Source: Sphingomonas sp. 8AM (GTDB lineage Bacteria > Pseudomonadota > Alphaproteobacteria > Sphingomonadales > Sphingomonadaceae). From it: a stretch of DNA of 64,000 nt. The notes beneath the pieces were generated by a model. The model saw only the letters and a program-made list of their open reading frames with translations, was not told the DNA's origin and did no database searches. Within the stretch, counting starts at the first letter, position 1; every line of letters begins with the position of its first letter. Below are positions 20,019-29,726 of the stretch, one piece after another. The position numbers and the translations under genes were made by a program. The stretch covers positions 3,206,525 through 3,270,524 of the forward strand of contig NZ_LR733844.1 of NCBI RefSeq assembly GCF_902506455.1, in the 5' to 3' direction.

Positions 20019-20519
20019 ATGCGTATCGGCGTCTACCCCGGCACCTTCGACCCGATCACGCTGGGGCATATGGACATCATCCGGCGCGGCGCGAAGCTGG
20101 TCGACCGGCTGGTGGTCGGCGTCACCACCAATCCCGGCAAGTCGCCGATGTTCTCGCTCGACGAGCGGATGGCGATGGTCGAGCGCGAGGTCGCCGACAT
20201 CGGCGGCGACATCCGCGTCGTCTCGTTCGATTCGCTGCTCATGGACTTCGCCGAGCGTGAGCGCGCGACGATGATCGTCCGCGGCCTGCGCGCGGTCGCC
20301 GACTTCGAATACGAATATCAGATGGCGGGCATGAACCAGCAGTTGAACGACCGGATCGAGACGGTCTTCCTGATGGCCGACGTCTGCCTGCAACCGATCG
20401 CGTCGCGGCTGGTCAAGGAGATCGCGATCTTCGGCGGGCATATCGGCAAGTTCGTCAGCGCCGCGGTGTGCGCCGAGGTGGTGGCGCGGGTGGAGCGCGA
20501 CGGCCGGCGGGGAAGCTGA
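20019..20519 (+). CDS. coaD: Pantetheine-phosphate adenylyltransferase
   Basis: Penultimate enzyme of coenzyme A synthesis, transferring AMP from ATP to 4'-phosphopantetheine; 166 residues. The nucleotidyltransferase motif GTFDPITLGHMDII (T/HxGH) and the RGLRAVADFEYEYQMAGMN and SRLVKEIAIFGG motifs identify it clearly. Start ATG 20019 follows GGAAGG. It lies 16 bases after ispA's stop on the same strand. Confidence 0.95.
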   Translation: MRIGVYPGTFDPITLGHMDIIRRGAKLVDRLVVGVTTNPGKSPMFSLDERMAMVEREVADIGGDIRVVSFDSLLMDFAERERATMIVRGLRAVADFEYEYQMAGMNQQLNDRIETVFLMADVCLQPIASRLVKEIAIFGGHIGKFVSAAVCAEVVARVERDGRRGS

Positions 20520-20536
20520 GTTCGCTTCTCGCCCAT

Positions 20537-20658
20537 CGTCATTCCCGCGAAGGCGGGGATCCAGACGCGCAGGTCTTCGCAGGAGTCGAATCGACAGAGG
20601 TTCTGGATTCCCGCCTGCGCGGGAATGACGATGTGTAGGGGCCTTCGCGGGAATGACG
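20537..20658. repeat. REP-like composite palindrome
   Basis: CGTCATTCCCGCG at 20,537 pairs with CGCGGGAATGACG ending at 20,630, and a second CGCGGGAATGACG copy ends at 20,658. This family differs from the CGTCATTGCGAGCG elements. Confidence 0.75.
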
Positions 20659-20762
20659 ATTCAGGATCTTCCCGTCCCAACGCTGCCATGCGTTCAGTTT
20701 GGCGCAAGCGCGTTTCTGGTCTAGGGCGGCATTGAACCCACTGATCCGATCCGAAAGACCCG

Positions 20763-21443
20763 ATGCGCCCGTTCGCCCTTTTCGCCGCCGCGCTCGCCGC
20801 GACCGTGTCCGTCGTCAGCCCCGCCGCCGCGCAGGACCGGCTGCCCGCGCCGCCGCTGACCGACAAGACCAATATCTGGGTGCTCGATCTCTCGACCGGC
20901 GGCCGGGTCGAGGTGGCGCTGCGTCCCGATGTCGCGCCGAAGATGGTCGACCGGATCAAGACGCTGACCCGCCAGCATTTCTACGACGGGCTGCTCTTCC
21001 ACCGTGTCATCGACGGGTTCATGGCGCAGGGCGGCGATCCCAAGGGTGACGGCACCGGCGGCAGCACGCTCCCCGACCTGCCCGCCGAGTTCAACTATCT
21101 GCCGCACGTCCGCGGCGCGGTGGCGGCGGCGCGCGCCGACAAGGAAGACAGCGCCAACAGCCAGTTCTACATCGTGCTGCAGCCGCGTTTCCAGCTCGAC
21201 AAGAAATACACCGTGTTCGGCCGCGTGCTGACCGGCATGAATTATGTCGACGCGATCGAGAAGGGCGAGCCGCCGCAGAACCCCTCGCGGATCGTCCACG
21301 CCTATATCGCGTCGGACAATCCCCCGGCGTACCAGCCGCTGCCTGCCGCGGTTGCGCCGACGCTGCCGACGACGCTGCCGACGCTGCCCGGCACCACGTC
21401 GGCGGCGAAGCCCGCGCCGAAGAAGTCCGCTACCCGCCGCTGA
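20763..21443 (+). CDS. Exported cyclophilin-type peptidyl-prolyl isomerase
   Basis: Periplasmic cyclophilin of 226 residues that speeds cis-trans isomerisation of prolyl bonds. An N-terminal signal peptide ([21 protein letters not shown]) is followed by the catalytic fold with [27 protein letters not shown] (containing the active-site Arg in FHRVI) and NSQFYIVL. The C-terminal 45 residues are Pro/Thr/Ala-rich and basic ([21 protein letters not shown]). In sphingomonads this gene commonly sits between coaD and queA, as here. Confidence 0.9.
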   Translation: MRPFALFAAALAATVSVVSPAAAQDRLPAPPLTDKTNIWVLDLSTGGRVEVALRPDVAPKMVDRIKTLTRQHFYDGLLFHRVIDGFMAQGGDPKGDGTGGSTLPDLPAEFNYLPHVRGAVAAARADKEDSANSQFYIVLQPRFQLDKKYTVFGRVLTGMNYVDAIEKGEPPQNPSRIVHAYIASDNPPAYQPLPAAVAPTLPTTLPTLPGTTSAAKPAPKKSATRR

Positions 21444-21462
21444 CGCCCCGTCCGCTGAAACA

Positions 21463-22488
21463 ATGAACGTCGATCTGTTCGACTTCACGCTCCCGGCGGA
21501 GCGGATCGCGCTGCGGCCCGCCGCCCCGCGCGACGCGGCGCGGATGCTGGTGGTCACGCCCGCGGGGCTGGCCGACCGCATCGTCTCCGACCTGCCTGCG
21601 CAACTCCGCGCCGGCGACCTGCTGGTCTTCAACGACACGCGCGTGATCCCGGCGCAGCTGGAAGGCACACGTGGATCCGCAAGGATCGGCGCGACGCTCC
21701 ACAAGCGTGAGGGGCCGCGGCGCTGGCGCGCGTTCGTCCGCAACGCGCGGCGGCTGCGCGACGGCGATGCGATCGACTTCGGACAGGCGGTGGTCGCCAC
21801 TGCACACGATCGTGCCGAGGACGGAAGCTGGGCGCTCGTTTTCGCGGGCGAGGAGCCGGTCGAACTGCTGCTCGAACGTGCCGGACGGATGCCGCTGCCG
21901 CCCTATATCGCGGGCAAGCGCGACACCGACGCGCGCGATGCGCAGGATTACCAGACGATGTTCGCGGCCGAGCCGGGCGCGGTCGCCGCGCCGACCGCTG
22001 CGCTGCACTTTACCCCCGCGCTGATCGAGGCGCTGGCGGCGGCGGGGATCGAGCACGCCACGCTGACCCTCCACGTCGGCGCGGGCACGTTCCTGCCGGT
22101 CAAGGCCGAGGACACCGCCGACCACAAGATGCACGCCGAATGGGGCCGGATCGACGCCGCCACTGCCGCGCGGCTCAACGCGGTGCGCGATGGCGGCGGG
22201 CGCGTAATCGCGGTCGGCACCACCTCGCTACGGCTGATCGAGAGCGCCACCGGTGCAGACGGTCGGATCCAGGCGTTCGAGGGCGATACGTCGATCTTCA
22301 TCACGCCCGGTTACCGCTTTCGCGGCATCGACGGGCTGATGACCAACTTCCATCTGCCGCGCTCGACGTTGTTCATGCTGGTATCGGCGCTGATGGGGCT
22401 CGACCGGATGCAGGCGGCCTATGCGTATGCGATCGAGCACGATTATCGTTTCTACTCCTACGGCGACGCTTCGCTGCTTCTTCCATAA
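21463..22488 (+). CDS. queA: S-adenosylmethionine:tRNA ribosyltransferase-isomerase
   Basis: Transfers and rearranges the ribose of SAM onto 7-aminomethyl-7-deazaguanine in tRNA, making epoxyqueuosine; 341 residues, normal length. Signature sequences include [66 protein letters not shown] and the C-terminal [19 protein letters not shown] 21463 gives the canonical N-terminus. The queuosine partner tgt, usually next in this neighbourhood, is absent; a hairpin and the polysaccharide region follow instead. Confidence 0.96.
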   Translation: MNVDLFDFTLPAERIALRPAAPRDAARMLVVTPAGLADRIVSDLPAQLRAGDLLVFNDTRVIPAQLEGTRGSARIGATLHKREGPRRWRAFVRNARRLRDGDAIDFGQAVVATAHDRAEDGSWALVFAGEEPVELLLERAGRMPLPPYIAGKRDTDARDAQDYQTMFAAEPGAVAAPTAALHFTPALIEALAAAGIEHATLTLHVGAGTFLPVKAEDTADHKMHAEWGRIDAATAARLNAVRDGGGRVIAVGTTSLRLIESATGADGRIQAFEGDTSIFITPGYRFRGIDGLMTNFHLPRSTLFMLVSALMGLDRMQAAYAYAIEHDYRFYSYGDASLLLP

Positions 22489-22574
22489 CGCTCGGCCAGG
22501 CGGTCGCGAGCCGGGGACGGGCTTGTCCCGGCGGCGAGGGTCGCGACTGCCTCGATCCCTCCCACAGGGCTTTT

Positions 22575-22612
22575 CATCCGCTCCCGGTCGCAGTGGCGAC
22601 CGGGAGCGGATG
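22575..22612. terminator. Long hairpin between queA and the beta-helix gene
   Basis: A perfect 17-base stem with a four-base loop (AGTG) lies between the convergent stop codons at 22,488 and 22,619. It lacks a T-run on either side, so it probably acts as a shared terminator or mRNA-end stabiliser. Confidence 0.7.
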
Positions 22613-22618
22613 ACCGGG

Positions 22619-24526
22619 TCAGGAAGAATGATCGATGTTCGAGGTCGACAGGGGATCGATCCAGATGCCGTTGCCCTGGCCGAGATAGCTGGTCTTGGCC
22701 GACAGGCGCTTGATTCCCGCCACCGGATCGGTCTTCTCGACGAGCAGCTGGCCTTTATCAAGCCTTCTGTTGAATCCCTGACAGCGGTTTCCGGTGATCC
22801 TGACGTGCGCACTGCTCGCCACCGAGATACAGCCTTGGTCGACGCCCGAGATGGTGTTGTCGGCAATCAGCACGGTGTCGTTGACCGTCTGCGTCGCGAC
22901 GGCCGGCTGATCCTGTCCGCCATCGTCACCCAATTCGGCGTAAAGCGTGATCGCGCCCCAGACGACACCCCTCCGGCCATCGTCGCCGGTATCCGTGATG
23001 ATGTTGTCGCGGACGACGACGTTTCTGACCGCCGAGCCTTCGTGCCACCACGCGCTGACGACCAGCCTGATCGCGTTCGCCCGCAGCGACGTGAAGCGGT
23101 TGCCCGCGATGATCCCGTTGGGAGTCTGCGCCAGCACGCCATGGCATTGGCAGCGGAAGATCTCGTTGTTCAGGATCGCATATCGTGAAGAGAGCAAATC
23201 GACGTTCCGGGCATAGCGCGCCCCCTGCGGCACGGTGTCGGAGAAAGCGACGCCGATCTGCGCGTCGGGGCTCCGTGATGATCTCTTGACGATCCGGTCA
23301 TTGCCCAGCCAGCGGAGATCGGCATCGAAGAACGCGAGCGTTGCGCCAAGATACACGCCCCCGGTCTTCGCCTTCAGCGTCACGTCCTTCGCATCCGATC
23401 CCGGCGACACGTCATAGATCGGACTGCTGATGTTGATGGCGTCGTCGCCACTGGCGGTGAACTGGTTCCCGCGCAGGAGAATGTTGCCGGTCATCGCCGT
23501 GACATGGAGCGCGTCGTACGCGACCGTCACCGCGTTGGAGGTGGGCGATCGAACGCCGATCTGCGAGTTCAGCACGGCGAGGCCGCTGCCCATGAGATCA
23601 ACTGCAATGCCCATGCCGGGCGAATTTTGCACCGTCAGGCCATCGAAGGTGATGTCCGCGGAAACGGGCGTGTCGCCGGGATCCGCGATCCGGACCGCGG
23701 CGCCATTGTAGTAGGACAGCTTCACCTCGACCGGGCGACCGTCGGCGAAGTCATTCAGCTTGCCCGACGGCAGCGTAAAGCCGCGCGCACCGTCGCCGAC
23801 GGGACTTTCGCCATTTCGTCCGAGCAGCAGTCTGCGGGCCTTCGGAACGAAGCCTTTCCCCGCTTTGTCATATTCGGTCACCTGATAGATCTTGGCGCCG
23901 TTGAGCGCTGTCGTCTGGGAAGGCGCTACCATCAACTCGTTGCCACGGGCCGTTTGTCGGACGACCGCCGCCAGCACCGCCGGTTTCGCATATCGCAGCG
24001 ACAGGCCTCGCACCGCCAGCCGCTGACAATTCTGGATGGCGATACCGTCGCCCCATGCCGAAAAGGTCAGCGTGGCTCCCCGCCCCTCGATCGCGACATC
24101 CTTGAGTCCGGAAAGCGCCAGCGCCGGAGGGCCACCGGCGAGAACGTACTCACCCGGCGACAGCCTGAGCGTGCCGCCACCCGCGGCCTTGAGCCGCGAC
24201 AGGGCCGCATCGATTTGCGGCCCGTTATCGCCGGACACCGGTGAGATGCTTTCGGTCGGACGGCCGGCGACATTGGGCGCTGCAACGGAAACAGAGATGT
24301 TCCGCTTGTCTGCTCCGGTCCACGTATAAGAGGCCGCTGGTCCGGCAGGCCGCGCACTGCTTCCGCCACTTGCCTTCAGCATGTCGAACCAGCCTCCGCG
24401 CATGCTCGCCGGGGTTGAATTCTGCACGGTTGCGCAGGAGCAGGCCGCCGCGAAGACCACGAGAGCCGATCGAAGTCCGACGCGAAGGGCTGACGTCCGG
24501 TCGACTGGCTCGACATTGCTACTCAT
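22619..24526 (-). CDS. Right-handed parallel beta-helix lipoprotein
   Basis: Predicted lipoprotein of 635 residues. The N-terminus has a hydrophobic segment and a lipobox (VVFAAAC, with further Cys), so it is probably anchored in a membrane and faces the periplasm or surface. The body is a parallel beta-helix: repeated coils such as LALSGLKDVAIEGRGATLTF, ITFDGLTVQNSPGMGIAV, NILLRGNQFTASGDDAINI, YAILNNEIFRCQCHGVLAQ and VLIADNTISGVDQGCISVAS. Such folds bind or cleave polysaccharides. Its place beside a polymerase gene suggests trimming or modification of the surface glycan (inference); no catalytic residues can be assigned. ATG 24526 follows AAGGAG. Confidence 0.8.
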   Translation of the reverse strand: MSSNVEPVDRTSALRVGLRSALVVFAAACSCATVQNSTPASMRGGWFDMLKASGGSSARPAGPAASYTWTGADKRNISVSVAAPNVAGRPTESISPVSGDNGPQIDAALSRLKAAGGGTLRLSPGEYVLAGGPPALALSGLKDVAIEGRGATLTFSAWGDGIAIQNCQRLAVRGLSLRYAKPAVLAAVVRQTARGNELMVAPSQTTALNGAKIYQVTEYDKAGKGFVPKARRLLLGRNGESPVGDGARGFTLPSGKLNDFADGRPVEVKLSYYNGAAVRIADPGDTPVSADITFDGLTVQNSPGMGIAVDLMGSGLAVLNSQIGVRSPTSNAVTVAYDALHVTAMTGNILLRGNQFTASGDDAINISSPIYDVSPGSDAKDVTLKAKTGGVYLGATLAFFDADLRWLGNDRIVKRSSRSPDAQIGVAFSDTVPQGARYARNVDLLSSRYAILNNEIFRCQCHGVLAQTPNGIIAGNRFTSLRANAIRLVVSAWWHEGSAVRNVVVRDNIITDTGDDGRRGVVWGAITLYAELGDDGGQDQPAVATQTVNDTVLIADNTISGVDQGCISVASSAHVRITGNRCQGFNRRLDKGQLLVEKTDPVAGIKRLSAKTSYLGQGNGIWIDPLSTSNIDHSS

Positions 24527-25012
24527 GGGCTGCTCCTTGTGGGCTTGACTTCCACTACGGTCGGAATGGCGCGGGCAGGTGCCCGCTAAAAGGTGCGTCG
24601 TCAAGTTGTTGCGCCGGCGTCCCGGAAATTTCATCATGCGTAACATTTACAATTCCGGTGGCTGATCATGCGAGTATTTGTCATCGTCGCAACGTCCCGC
24701 GCCTGTTGATAGTCGCCGCATGAAGAACTTTTAATGGATGTCGCCAGGGCAGGGTGGCAAGCCGGGCCGAAAACGCGCTCGTTGGCGAGCCACAGGCAAG
24801 CACCGCCGCCCCCGACTGTCGTGTCACGAACGCGTTGGCGCGCAACCCGCATCCGGGAGCTCGGCTCGCGCCGCTCAGGGTTTCGGCTCGCGAGGTGATG
24901 TGGCGGGGTCGCAGGTCCGGGCAGGCCGGTCACCGGTCGCTCTGGCGGTTGACATGTTGAACGCCGCACTATCATGCACCGTCATCGACATTCACGTCCG
25001 AGGAACCTGATT
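24527..25012. other. Divergent intergenic region, 486 bases
   Basis: No convincing gene is seen here. The stretch separates the beta-helix lipoprotein (minus) from the polymerase (plus), is locally AT-richer around 24,600-24,740, and must hold both promoters. Short frames in it lack ribosome sites and family features. Confidence 0.6.
24949..24975 (+). promoter_or_regulatory. Possible promoter of the polymerase gene
   Basis: TTGACA at 24949-24954 is followed after 15 bases by TATCAT at 24970-24975, 38 bases before the start codon. The spacer is short, so this is tentative. Confidence 0.35.
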
Positions 25013-26497
25013 ATGCCATTAGTCGGCGTCCGGCGCCAGACAGCGACCGGTCAGGCGGATACGCAGCGGGTACGCATGGCCCCCTATGGGCAGCGGGCGC
25101 GCGGCTTCGTGGGCATGTTCGCTCTGCATTTCCTTCTGGCAGCAGCCGCTGCCGTCGGCGCCGAGGCGCTGCCCTCGGCGGCATGGGCCTATGCCGCGCT
25201 CGCAATCTATCTGTCGCTGCTGCTCGGGCTTCTTCGCACGTCGCCGGCCACGTTCCTGCTCTTCATCCCGCTTCTGGCGAACAGGGTGACGGAATTCATC
25301 TCGGGCGCCGCGATCGAAAGCGGCGCCTACATGGTCGAGACCACGACCTACGGGCACGCGACGGGTGCTTTCACCCGGTTGCTGCTGATCTATATCCTCT
25401 ACATGCTCACCGCGACGGCCGCGGTCGAGGCGATGTGGCCGAGGCTGCGTGTCCTGTTCCGGGACGCGCCGGAACGCTGGGAGAAGCAGGCGCCGCTCAT
25501 CTGGCGTGGCCTGTTGATCGTGATGCTGGCAGCATCATTGTACCTGATCAGGTTGGGGATCAACAACGGCTTCCCGCTCTTCTCGACGATCGACCGGTTC
25601 TCCTATCTCGAGCAGGTCGATTCGCCGATCTACAGCGCCTGGATGACGAACCGACTGGTGCTCGTCCCCTTCGTCGGTGCGCTCTTCTCCCTGCCGTCGT
25701 ATCGGCTGCGGAGCGGCCTGCTGCTGCTGTGGCTTCTTTCGCTCTCGATCATCTTCGGCGAGAAGTTCGGATCGATTCTGCTGATCCTCAGCATCTTCGG
25801 CATTCCGGCAGGGCTGGTGCATATCGCCAACGATCGGAAGATCCCGATCAACATCATCGCCGGCGTCTCCGGCGCGATCGTCGTGATCACCATACCTGCG
25901 GTGCTCATCGCTTATGGCGCCTTGACGAATTTCGACGCCGCGGCCCAGCGTTACGGGCAGCGCGTCGCGCTCCAAGGGCAACTCTGGTACGTGACCGACA
26001 ATCGCTCGCTTTCGGCGACGAATTTCGACGACCGGGCGCTTTATGCCGACATCTCCACCTGGATGAAGCCCGGCGAGCAGAGCGCGACGAAGGTCGGGAC
26101 CCGCTTCGGCCTGTATTACGTCATGCAGCCATTTACCGCGTCCCGGCTTCTCGGGTGGACGATGGAGGGCGGCGGTGGCTTCATCGGCTCGCTATATCCC
26201 TATCTGTTGATGACGACCGGGATCGTTGGCCTCCTGATCATCTCCTCGCTGATCGCGCTGTACCATGCCGTGCTCATGAGAATGCTGGCGTCATCGTTCG
26301 CGCACTCCAACTGGATCGCGGCCGTCCTGTACGGTCGCGTGATGTCGTCGTTCTACGCGACCTACTCCACGGGCTATCTCTGGAATATTTTCGGGATCAA
26401 GACGCTGGCGACGCTGTTCGTCGCGCTGTTCTTCTCCTGGGAGTTCAACCGCCCGCTCAGCACCAGTCGCAGGTGGCTCAAGCAATCGTCCGGCTGA
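25013..26497 (+). CDS. Wzy-like polysaccharide polymerase (membrane protein)
   Basis: Integral membrane protein of 494 residues with about 10-11 hydrophobic segments and a large loop (about residues 300-360, FDAAAQRYGQRVALQGQLWYVTDNRS). This topology and the location match O-antigen/exopolysaccharide polymerases, which join lipid-linked repeat units on the periplasmic face. Sequence conservation in this group is poor, so the call rests mainly on topology and context. ATG 25013 is preceded by AGGAA. It has no close-spaced downstream partner; the next gene is antisense. Confidence 0.6.
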   Translation: MPLVGVRRQTATGQADTQRVRMAPYGQRARGFVGMFALHFLLAAAAAVGAEALPSAAWAYAALAIYLSLLLGLLRTSPATFLLFIPLLANRVTEFISGAAIESGAYMVETTTYGHATGAFTRLLLIYILYMLTATAAVEAMWPRLRVLFRDAPERWEKQAPLIWRGLLIVMLAASLYLIRLGINNGFPLFSTIDRFSYLEQVDSPIYSAWMTNRLVLVPFVGALFSLPSYRLRSGLLLLWLLSLSIIFGEKFGSILLILSIFGIPAGLVHIANDRKIPINIIAGVSGAIVVITIPAVLIAYGALTNFDAAAQRYGQRVALQGQLWYVTDNRSLSATNFDDRALYADISTWMKPGEQSATKVGTRFGLYYVMQPFTASRLLGWTMEGGGGFIGSLYPYLLMTTGIVGLLIISSLIALYHAVLMRMLASSFAHSNWIAAVLYGRVMSSFYATYSTGYLWNIFGIKTLATLFVALFFSWEFNRPLSTSRRWLKQSSG

Positions 26498-26893
26498 CGC
26501 AAGCTCCGGCATCGCGATCCTTCGATCGGCGGCCTGTCGCCGCACGCGGCGGCGGTGACGGCCGTCGCCGCCGCCGGCGAATGTCGAGTGAGTCCTGAAG
26601 GAGCGCGCTCCGGCGCAACCAACGGCCGACGGCCCGTGTCGCTGCGCGGGTGTTTTGCTGACCGCCTGACGATGGCCGATCAGGCCGCGCCGCAGCGGCC
26701 ACGATCAGCAATCAAGCCATTCTGCGATATCGTCGGCCAGCCCGGCCTCGTGAAGTGTGGCGGGACACGCCGACAGCATCGCTATCGAACGAGCCCGTCG
26801 CCGCCTTCAAGATCAACAACGACAATCGCTGGTCACAGCGGCGACAACTCGCCTTCGCTCATAGCCATTGATGAAAATTTCGTCGAACAGCAG
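26498..26893. other. Gap of 396 bases without a clear gene
   Basis: It lies between the convergent polymerase and GT2 genes. A plus frame ending at about 26,872 reads RPREVWRDTPTASLSNEPVA and then FKINNDNRWSQRRQLAF before its stop, which might be the tail of a decayed gene, but I could not match it to a family and there is no start or ribosome site. Confidence 0.4.
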
Positions 26894-27955
26894 CTACGCC
26901 TGGCTGCCGCGCTCATCATCCGCGTCCTGCAACATAGGGAGGGGATATTCCGGACTGGTTCCGAGGCGCCCGATCGAGGCGTCACGTATCGCGGCCCTGA
27001 AAGGCGCCAGCGCCACATTTGCCGCAGCGAGGCTCCGATGTTTTATCAGCGCTTCTGCATAAAGGCGCGCGAGCAGGACAGATTTGTTCAGCTTGAGCGC
27101 AAACTTTGCCTTTGGCTCGGTCAGCTCAATATAATGCTGATTTCTCGCAGCATAGTAAATCCTCCAGCGAGGTGCCGACGTATCGATCCACCGCGAGCCC
27201 GAGTTCTTGACGGTCACCCACGATTGATCGATATCGGAGATGGAGACGATGTCGGTCAGGTAGATCTGCACGCCATTCTGACTCAGTCGCCTTGTATATT
27301 CGTGGTCGTCGCCATAAAGTACGAAGTCAGTGCGTGGCAGTCCGGCATCGCTTATGCAGGCCGCTGGCAGGAACAGGCCTCCATAAGGCGCGCGATCTAT
27401 TATGCGTAGCCTTACCTGCGCTGCCGGGTCTCGTCGCCGTGCCAGTTTCGCCAGCCCACGTTTGACTAGCGAAGGCACGTCGAACCCCATGAACGAGCCG
27501 GGCACGTGGTGCACCTTGCGCGCGTCGGATAGCAACCGCATATATTGCTCGCGGTCGCTTCTTACGGCGCAGAACGCCACCTTGTCACTGCCGCCCAATT
27601 CGCGATGCAACTCGATCAAGGCGTCAAAGTAGTTGTCGCTGACGAGATTATCGTCGTCCAGAATGGCAACATAATCAATGCCATTCTCGTTGCCGGCCTG
27701 CTCGATCCCAAGGCGAAATCCGGCGGCCGAGCCAAGATTCCTTGCCGATCGGGTAATCTTTACTCGCTCGTCGCCCGCAAAGTGGTCGAGGTCAAGTGCG
27801 GTGCTGCTGCCGTTATCAACAATAATAACGGCAGCCACGCTCTTGAACGATAGCACCTTTTGAGTTGTCGCCTGAATTAGTGAAAGGCGATCGCCGTAAG
27901 TCACGAAGACGACGGCTACCGTTGGCGTGTCGACTGTCTCGTTATCTTTGTTCAT
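26894..27955 (-). CDS. GT2 family glycosyltransferase
   Basis: Cytoplasmic or membrane-associated transferase of 353 residues using a nucleotide-sugar. The GT-A fold is plain: AVVFVTYGDRLSLIQAT at the N-terminus, VIIVDNGSS, the metal-binding DDDN in YVAILDDDNLVSDNYF, and the acceptor/catalytic region YGDDHEYTRRLSQNG. The family resembles galactofuranosyl- and rhamnosyltransferases (GlfT/WbbL-like). Since the rmlCBDA operon starts 135 bases away on the other strand, a rhamnosyltransferase role is reasonable but inferred. Base composition is AT-richer than the housekeeping genes. ATG 27955 is the start. Confidence 0.82.
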   Translation of the reverse strand: MNKDNETVDTPTVAVVFVTYGDRLSLIQATTQKVLSFKSVAAVIIVDNGSSTALDLDHFAGDERVKITRSARNLGSAAGFRLGIEQAGNENGIDYVAILDDDNLVSDNYFDALIELHRELGGSDKVAFCAVRSDREQYMRLLSDARKVHHVPGSFMGFDVPSLVKRGLAKLARRRDPAAQVRLRIIDRAPYGGLFLPAACISDAGLPRTDFVLYGDDHEYTRRLSQNGVQIYLTDIVSISDIDQSWVTVKNSGSRWIDTSAPRWRIYYAARNQHYIELTEPKAKFALKLNKSVLLARLYAEALIKHRSLAAANVALAPFRAAIRDASIGRLGTSPEYPLPMLQDADDERGSQA

Positions 27956-28089
27956 CTTTGCCCCTCGGGCGCGTCGAGTTTGATGTCCGGTTTTGACATC
28001 GATAACGCATATTTACGGTTTAGCCATGGCCATGTACAGGCACTTCTCGTGTAACGAATTCGGGATGGCTATGTGGGTCGACACCTCCA

Positions 28090-28665
28090 ATGAGTGAGCC
28101 AATTTGCTCGGCGGTCGAATTGATCCGCCCGCGCCGCTTCGGCGACGCGCGCGGCTGGTTCACCGAGGTCTATTCGGTGCCCGCGTTCGCCGCGCTTGGC
28201 ATCGACTGCACGTTCGTACAGGATAATCACTCGCTGTCTGCTCCGGCGTTCACGCTGCGTGGGCTGCATTTCCAGACCCCGCCGCGCGGCCAGGACAAGC
28301 TGGTGCGCTGCGTCCGCGGGCGGATCTACGACGTCGCGGTCGACGTCCGCGCCGGCTCGCCGACCTACGGCCAGTGGGTCGGTGCCGAACTCAGCGCCGA
28401 GAACGGCCACCAGCTCTTCATTCCGATCGGTTTCGCGCACGGCTTCGTCACGCTCGAGCCCGATTGCGAGGTCACCTATAAATGCTCGGACACCTATGCC
28501 CCCGCGCATGATGGCGGGATCCGCTGGGACAGCGTCGGAATCGACTGGCCGCTTCCCGCCGGCATCACGCCCGAACTGAGCGCGAAGGACAAGGTGCAGC
28601 CGACGCTCGCCGAGTTCGACAGCCCCTTTGCCTATGACGGCCGTCCGCTGACGCCGCTCGCCTGA
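28090..28665 (+). CDS. rmlC: dTDP-4-dehydrorhamnose 3,5-epimerase
   Basis: Third enzyme of dTDP-L-rhamnose synthesis; a cupin-fold epimerase of 191 residues. Motifs [35 protein letters not shown] (with the catalytic His) and [28 protein letters not shown] are diagnostic. ATG 28090 starts an operon of four rml genes with order C-B-D-A. The gap upstream contains TTGACA at 27993, but no clear -10 partner. Confidence 0.95.
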   Translation: MSEPICSAVELIRPRRFGDARGWFTEVYSVPAFAALGIDCTFVQDNHSLSAPAFTLRGLHFQTPPRGQDKLVRCVRGRIYDVAVDVRAGSPTYGQWVGAELSAENGHQLFIPIGFAHGFVTLEPDCEVTYKCSDTYAPAHDGGIRWDSVGIDWPLPAGITPELSAKDKVQPTLAEFDSPFAYDGRPLTPLA

Positions 28666-28676
28666 GGAACGATCAC

Positions 28677-29726
28677 ATGCGCATCTTCGTCACCGGCGGC
28701 GCCGGGTTCATCGGCTCGGCGCTGGTCCGCCACCTGATCGAGCATACCGAGCATGAGGTGCTCAATTTCGACAAGCTGACCTATGCCGGCACGCTGTCGA
28801 CGGTCGAGCGCGTCGCGTCATCGAACCGCTATCGCTTCGTGCAGGGCGACATCTGCGACGCCGACGCGGTGCGCGCCGCAATTGCCGAGTTCCGCCCCGA
28901 CGTGGTCACGCATCTGGCGGCGGAAAGCCATGTCGACCGCTCGATCGACGGGCCGGGCGCGTTCGTGCAGACCAATGTCGTCGGCACCTATACGATGCTG
29001 GCCGAGGTGCGCAGCTACTGGCTGTCGCTCGACGACGCGGCGAAGACGGCGTTCCGCTTCCACCATATCTCCACCGACGAGGTGTATGGCTCGCTGGGCG
29101 AGGACGGGCTGTTCACCGAGGATACGCCCTATGATCCGCGCTCGCCCTATTCGGCGTCGAAGGCCGGGTCCGACCATCTCGTCAGCGCCTGGGGGCATAC
29201 CTACGGGCTGCCGGTGCTGATCACCAATTGCTCGAACAATTACGGGCCGTACCACTTCCCCGAGAAGCTGATCCCGCTGATGATCGCCAAGGCGCTCGCG
29301 GGGGAGCCGCTGCCGGTCTACGGCGCGGGCGATCAGGTGCGCGACTGGCTGTTCGTCGAGGATCACGTCCGCGCGTTGCAGGCGGTGTTCGAGCGCGGGC
29401 AGGTCGGGCGGACCTACAATGTCGGCGGCCATAACGAGAAGCAGAACATCGAGGTCGTGCACACCGTCTGCGCGATCCTCGACCGGCTGCGCCCGCGTGA
29501 CGACGGCGCAAGCTATGCCGCGCAGATCACCTCGGTCGCCGACCGCCCCGGCCACGACAAGCGCTATGCGATCGATGCGACGCGGATCGGCGACGAACTC
29601 GGCTGGCATCCGCAGGAAACCTTCGAGAGCGGGATCGAGAAGACGGTGCGCTGGTATCTCGACAACGAGCGCTGGTGGCGGCCGCTGGTCGCGGCCAAGG
29701 CGTCCGAGCGACGCGGGATCGCGTGA
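28677..29726 (+). CDS. rmlB: dTDP-glucose 4,6-dehydratase
   Basis: Second enzyme of the dTDP-L-rhamnose pathway; an extended short-chain dehydrogenase with bound NAD, 349 residues. The Rossmann loop GGAGFIGS is at residues 7-14, TDEVYG carries the catalytic Thr-Asp-Glu, and the YxxxK pair lies in [28 protein letters not shown] is also typical. ATG 28677 lies 11 bases after rmlC; the stop shares one base with the rmlD start. Confidence 0.96.
   Translation: MRIFVTGGAGFIGSALVRHLIEHTEHEVLNFDKLTYAGTLSTVERVASSNRYRFVQGDICDADAVRAAIAEFRPDVVTHLAAESHVDRSIDGPGAFVQTNVVGTYTMLAEVRSYWLSLDDAAKTAFRFHHISTDEVYGSLGEDGLFTEDTPYDPRSPYSASKAGSDHLVSAWGHTYGLPVLITNCSNNYGPYHFPEKLIPLMIAKALAGEPLPVYGAGDQVRDWLFVEDHVRALQAVFERGQVGRTYNVGGHNEKQNIEVVHTVCAILDRLRPRDDGASYAAQITSVADRPGHDKRYAIDATRIGDELGWHPQETFESGIEKTVRWYLDNERWWRPLVAAKASERRGIA

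Noticed and set aside
27993..28022. Strong promoter before rmlC
   Set aside because: TTGACA is present at 27993, but no acceptable -10 lies at 16-18 bases.
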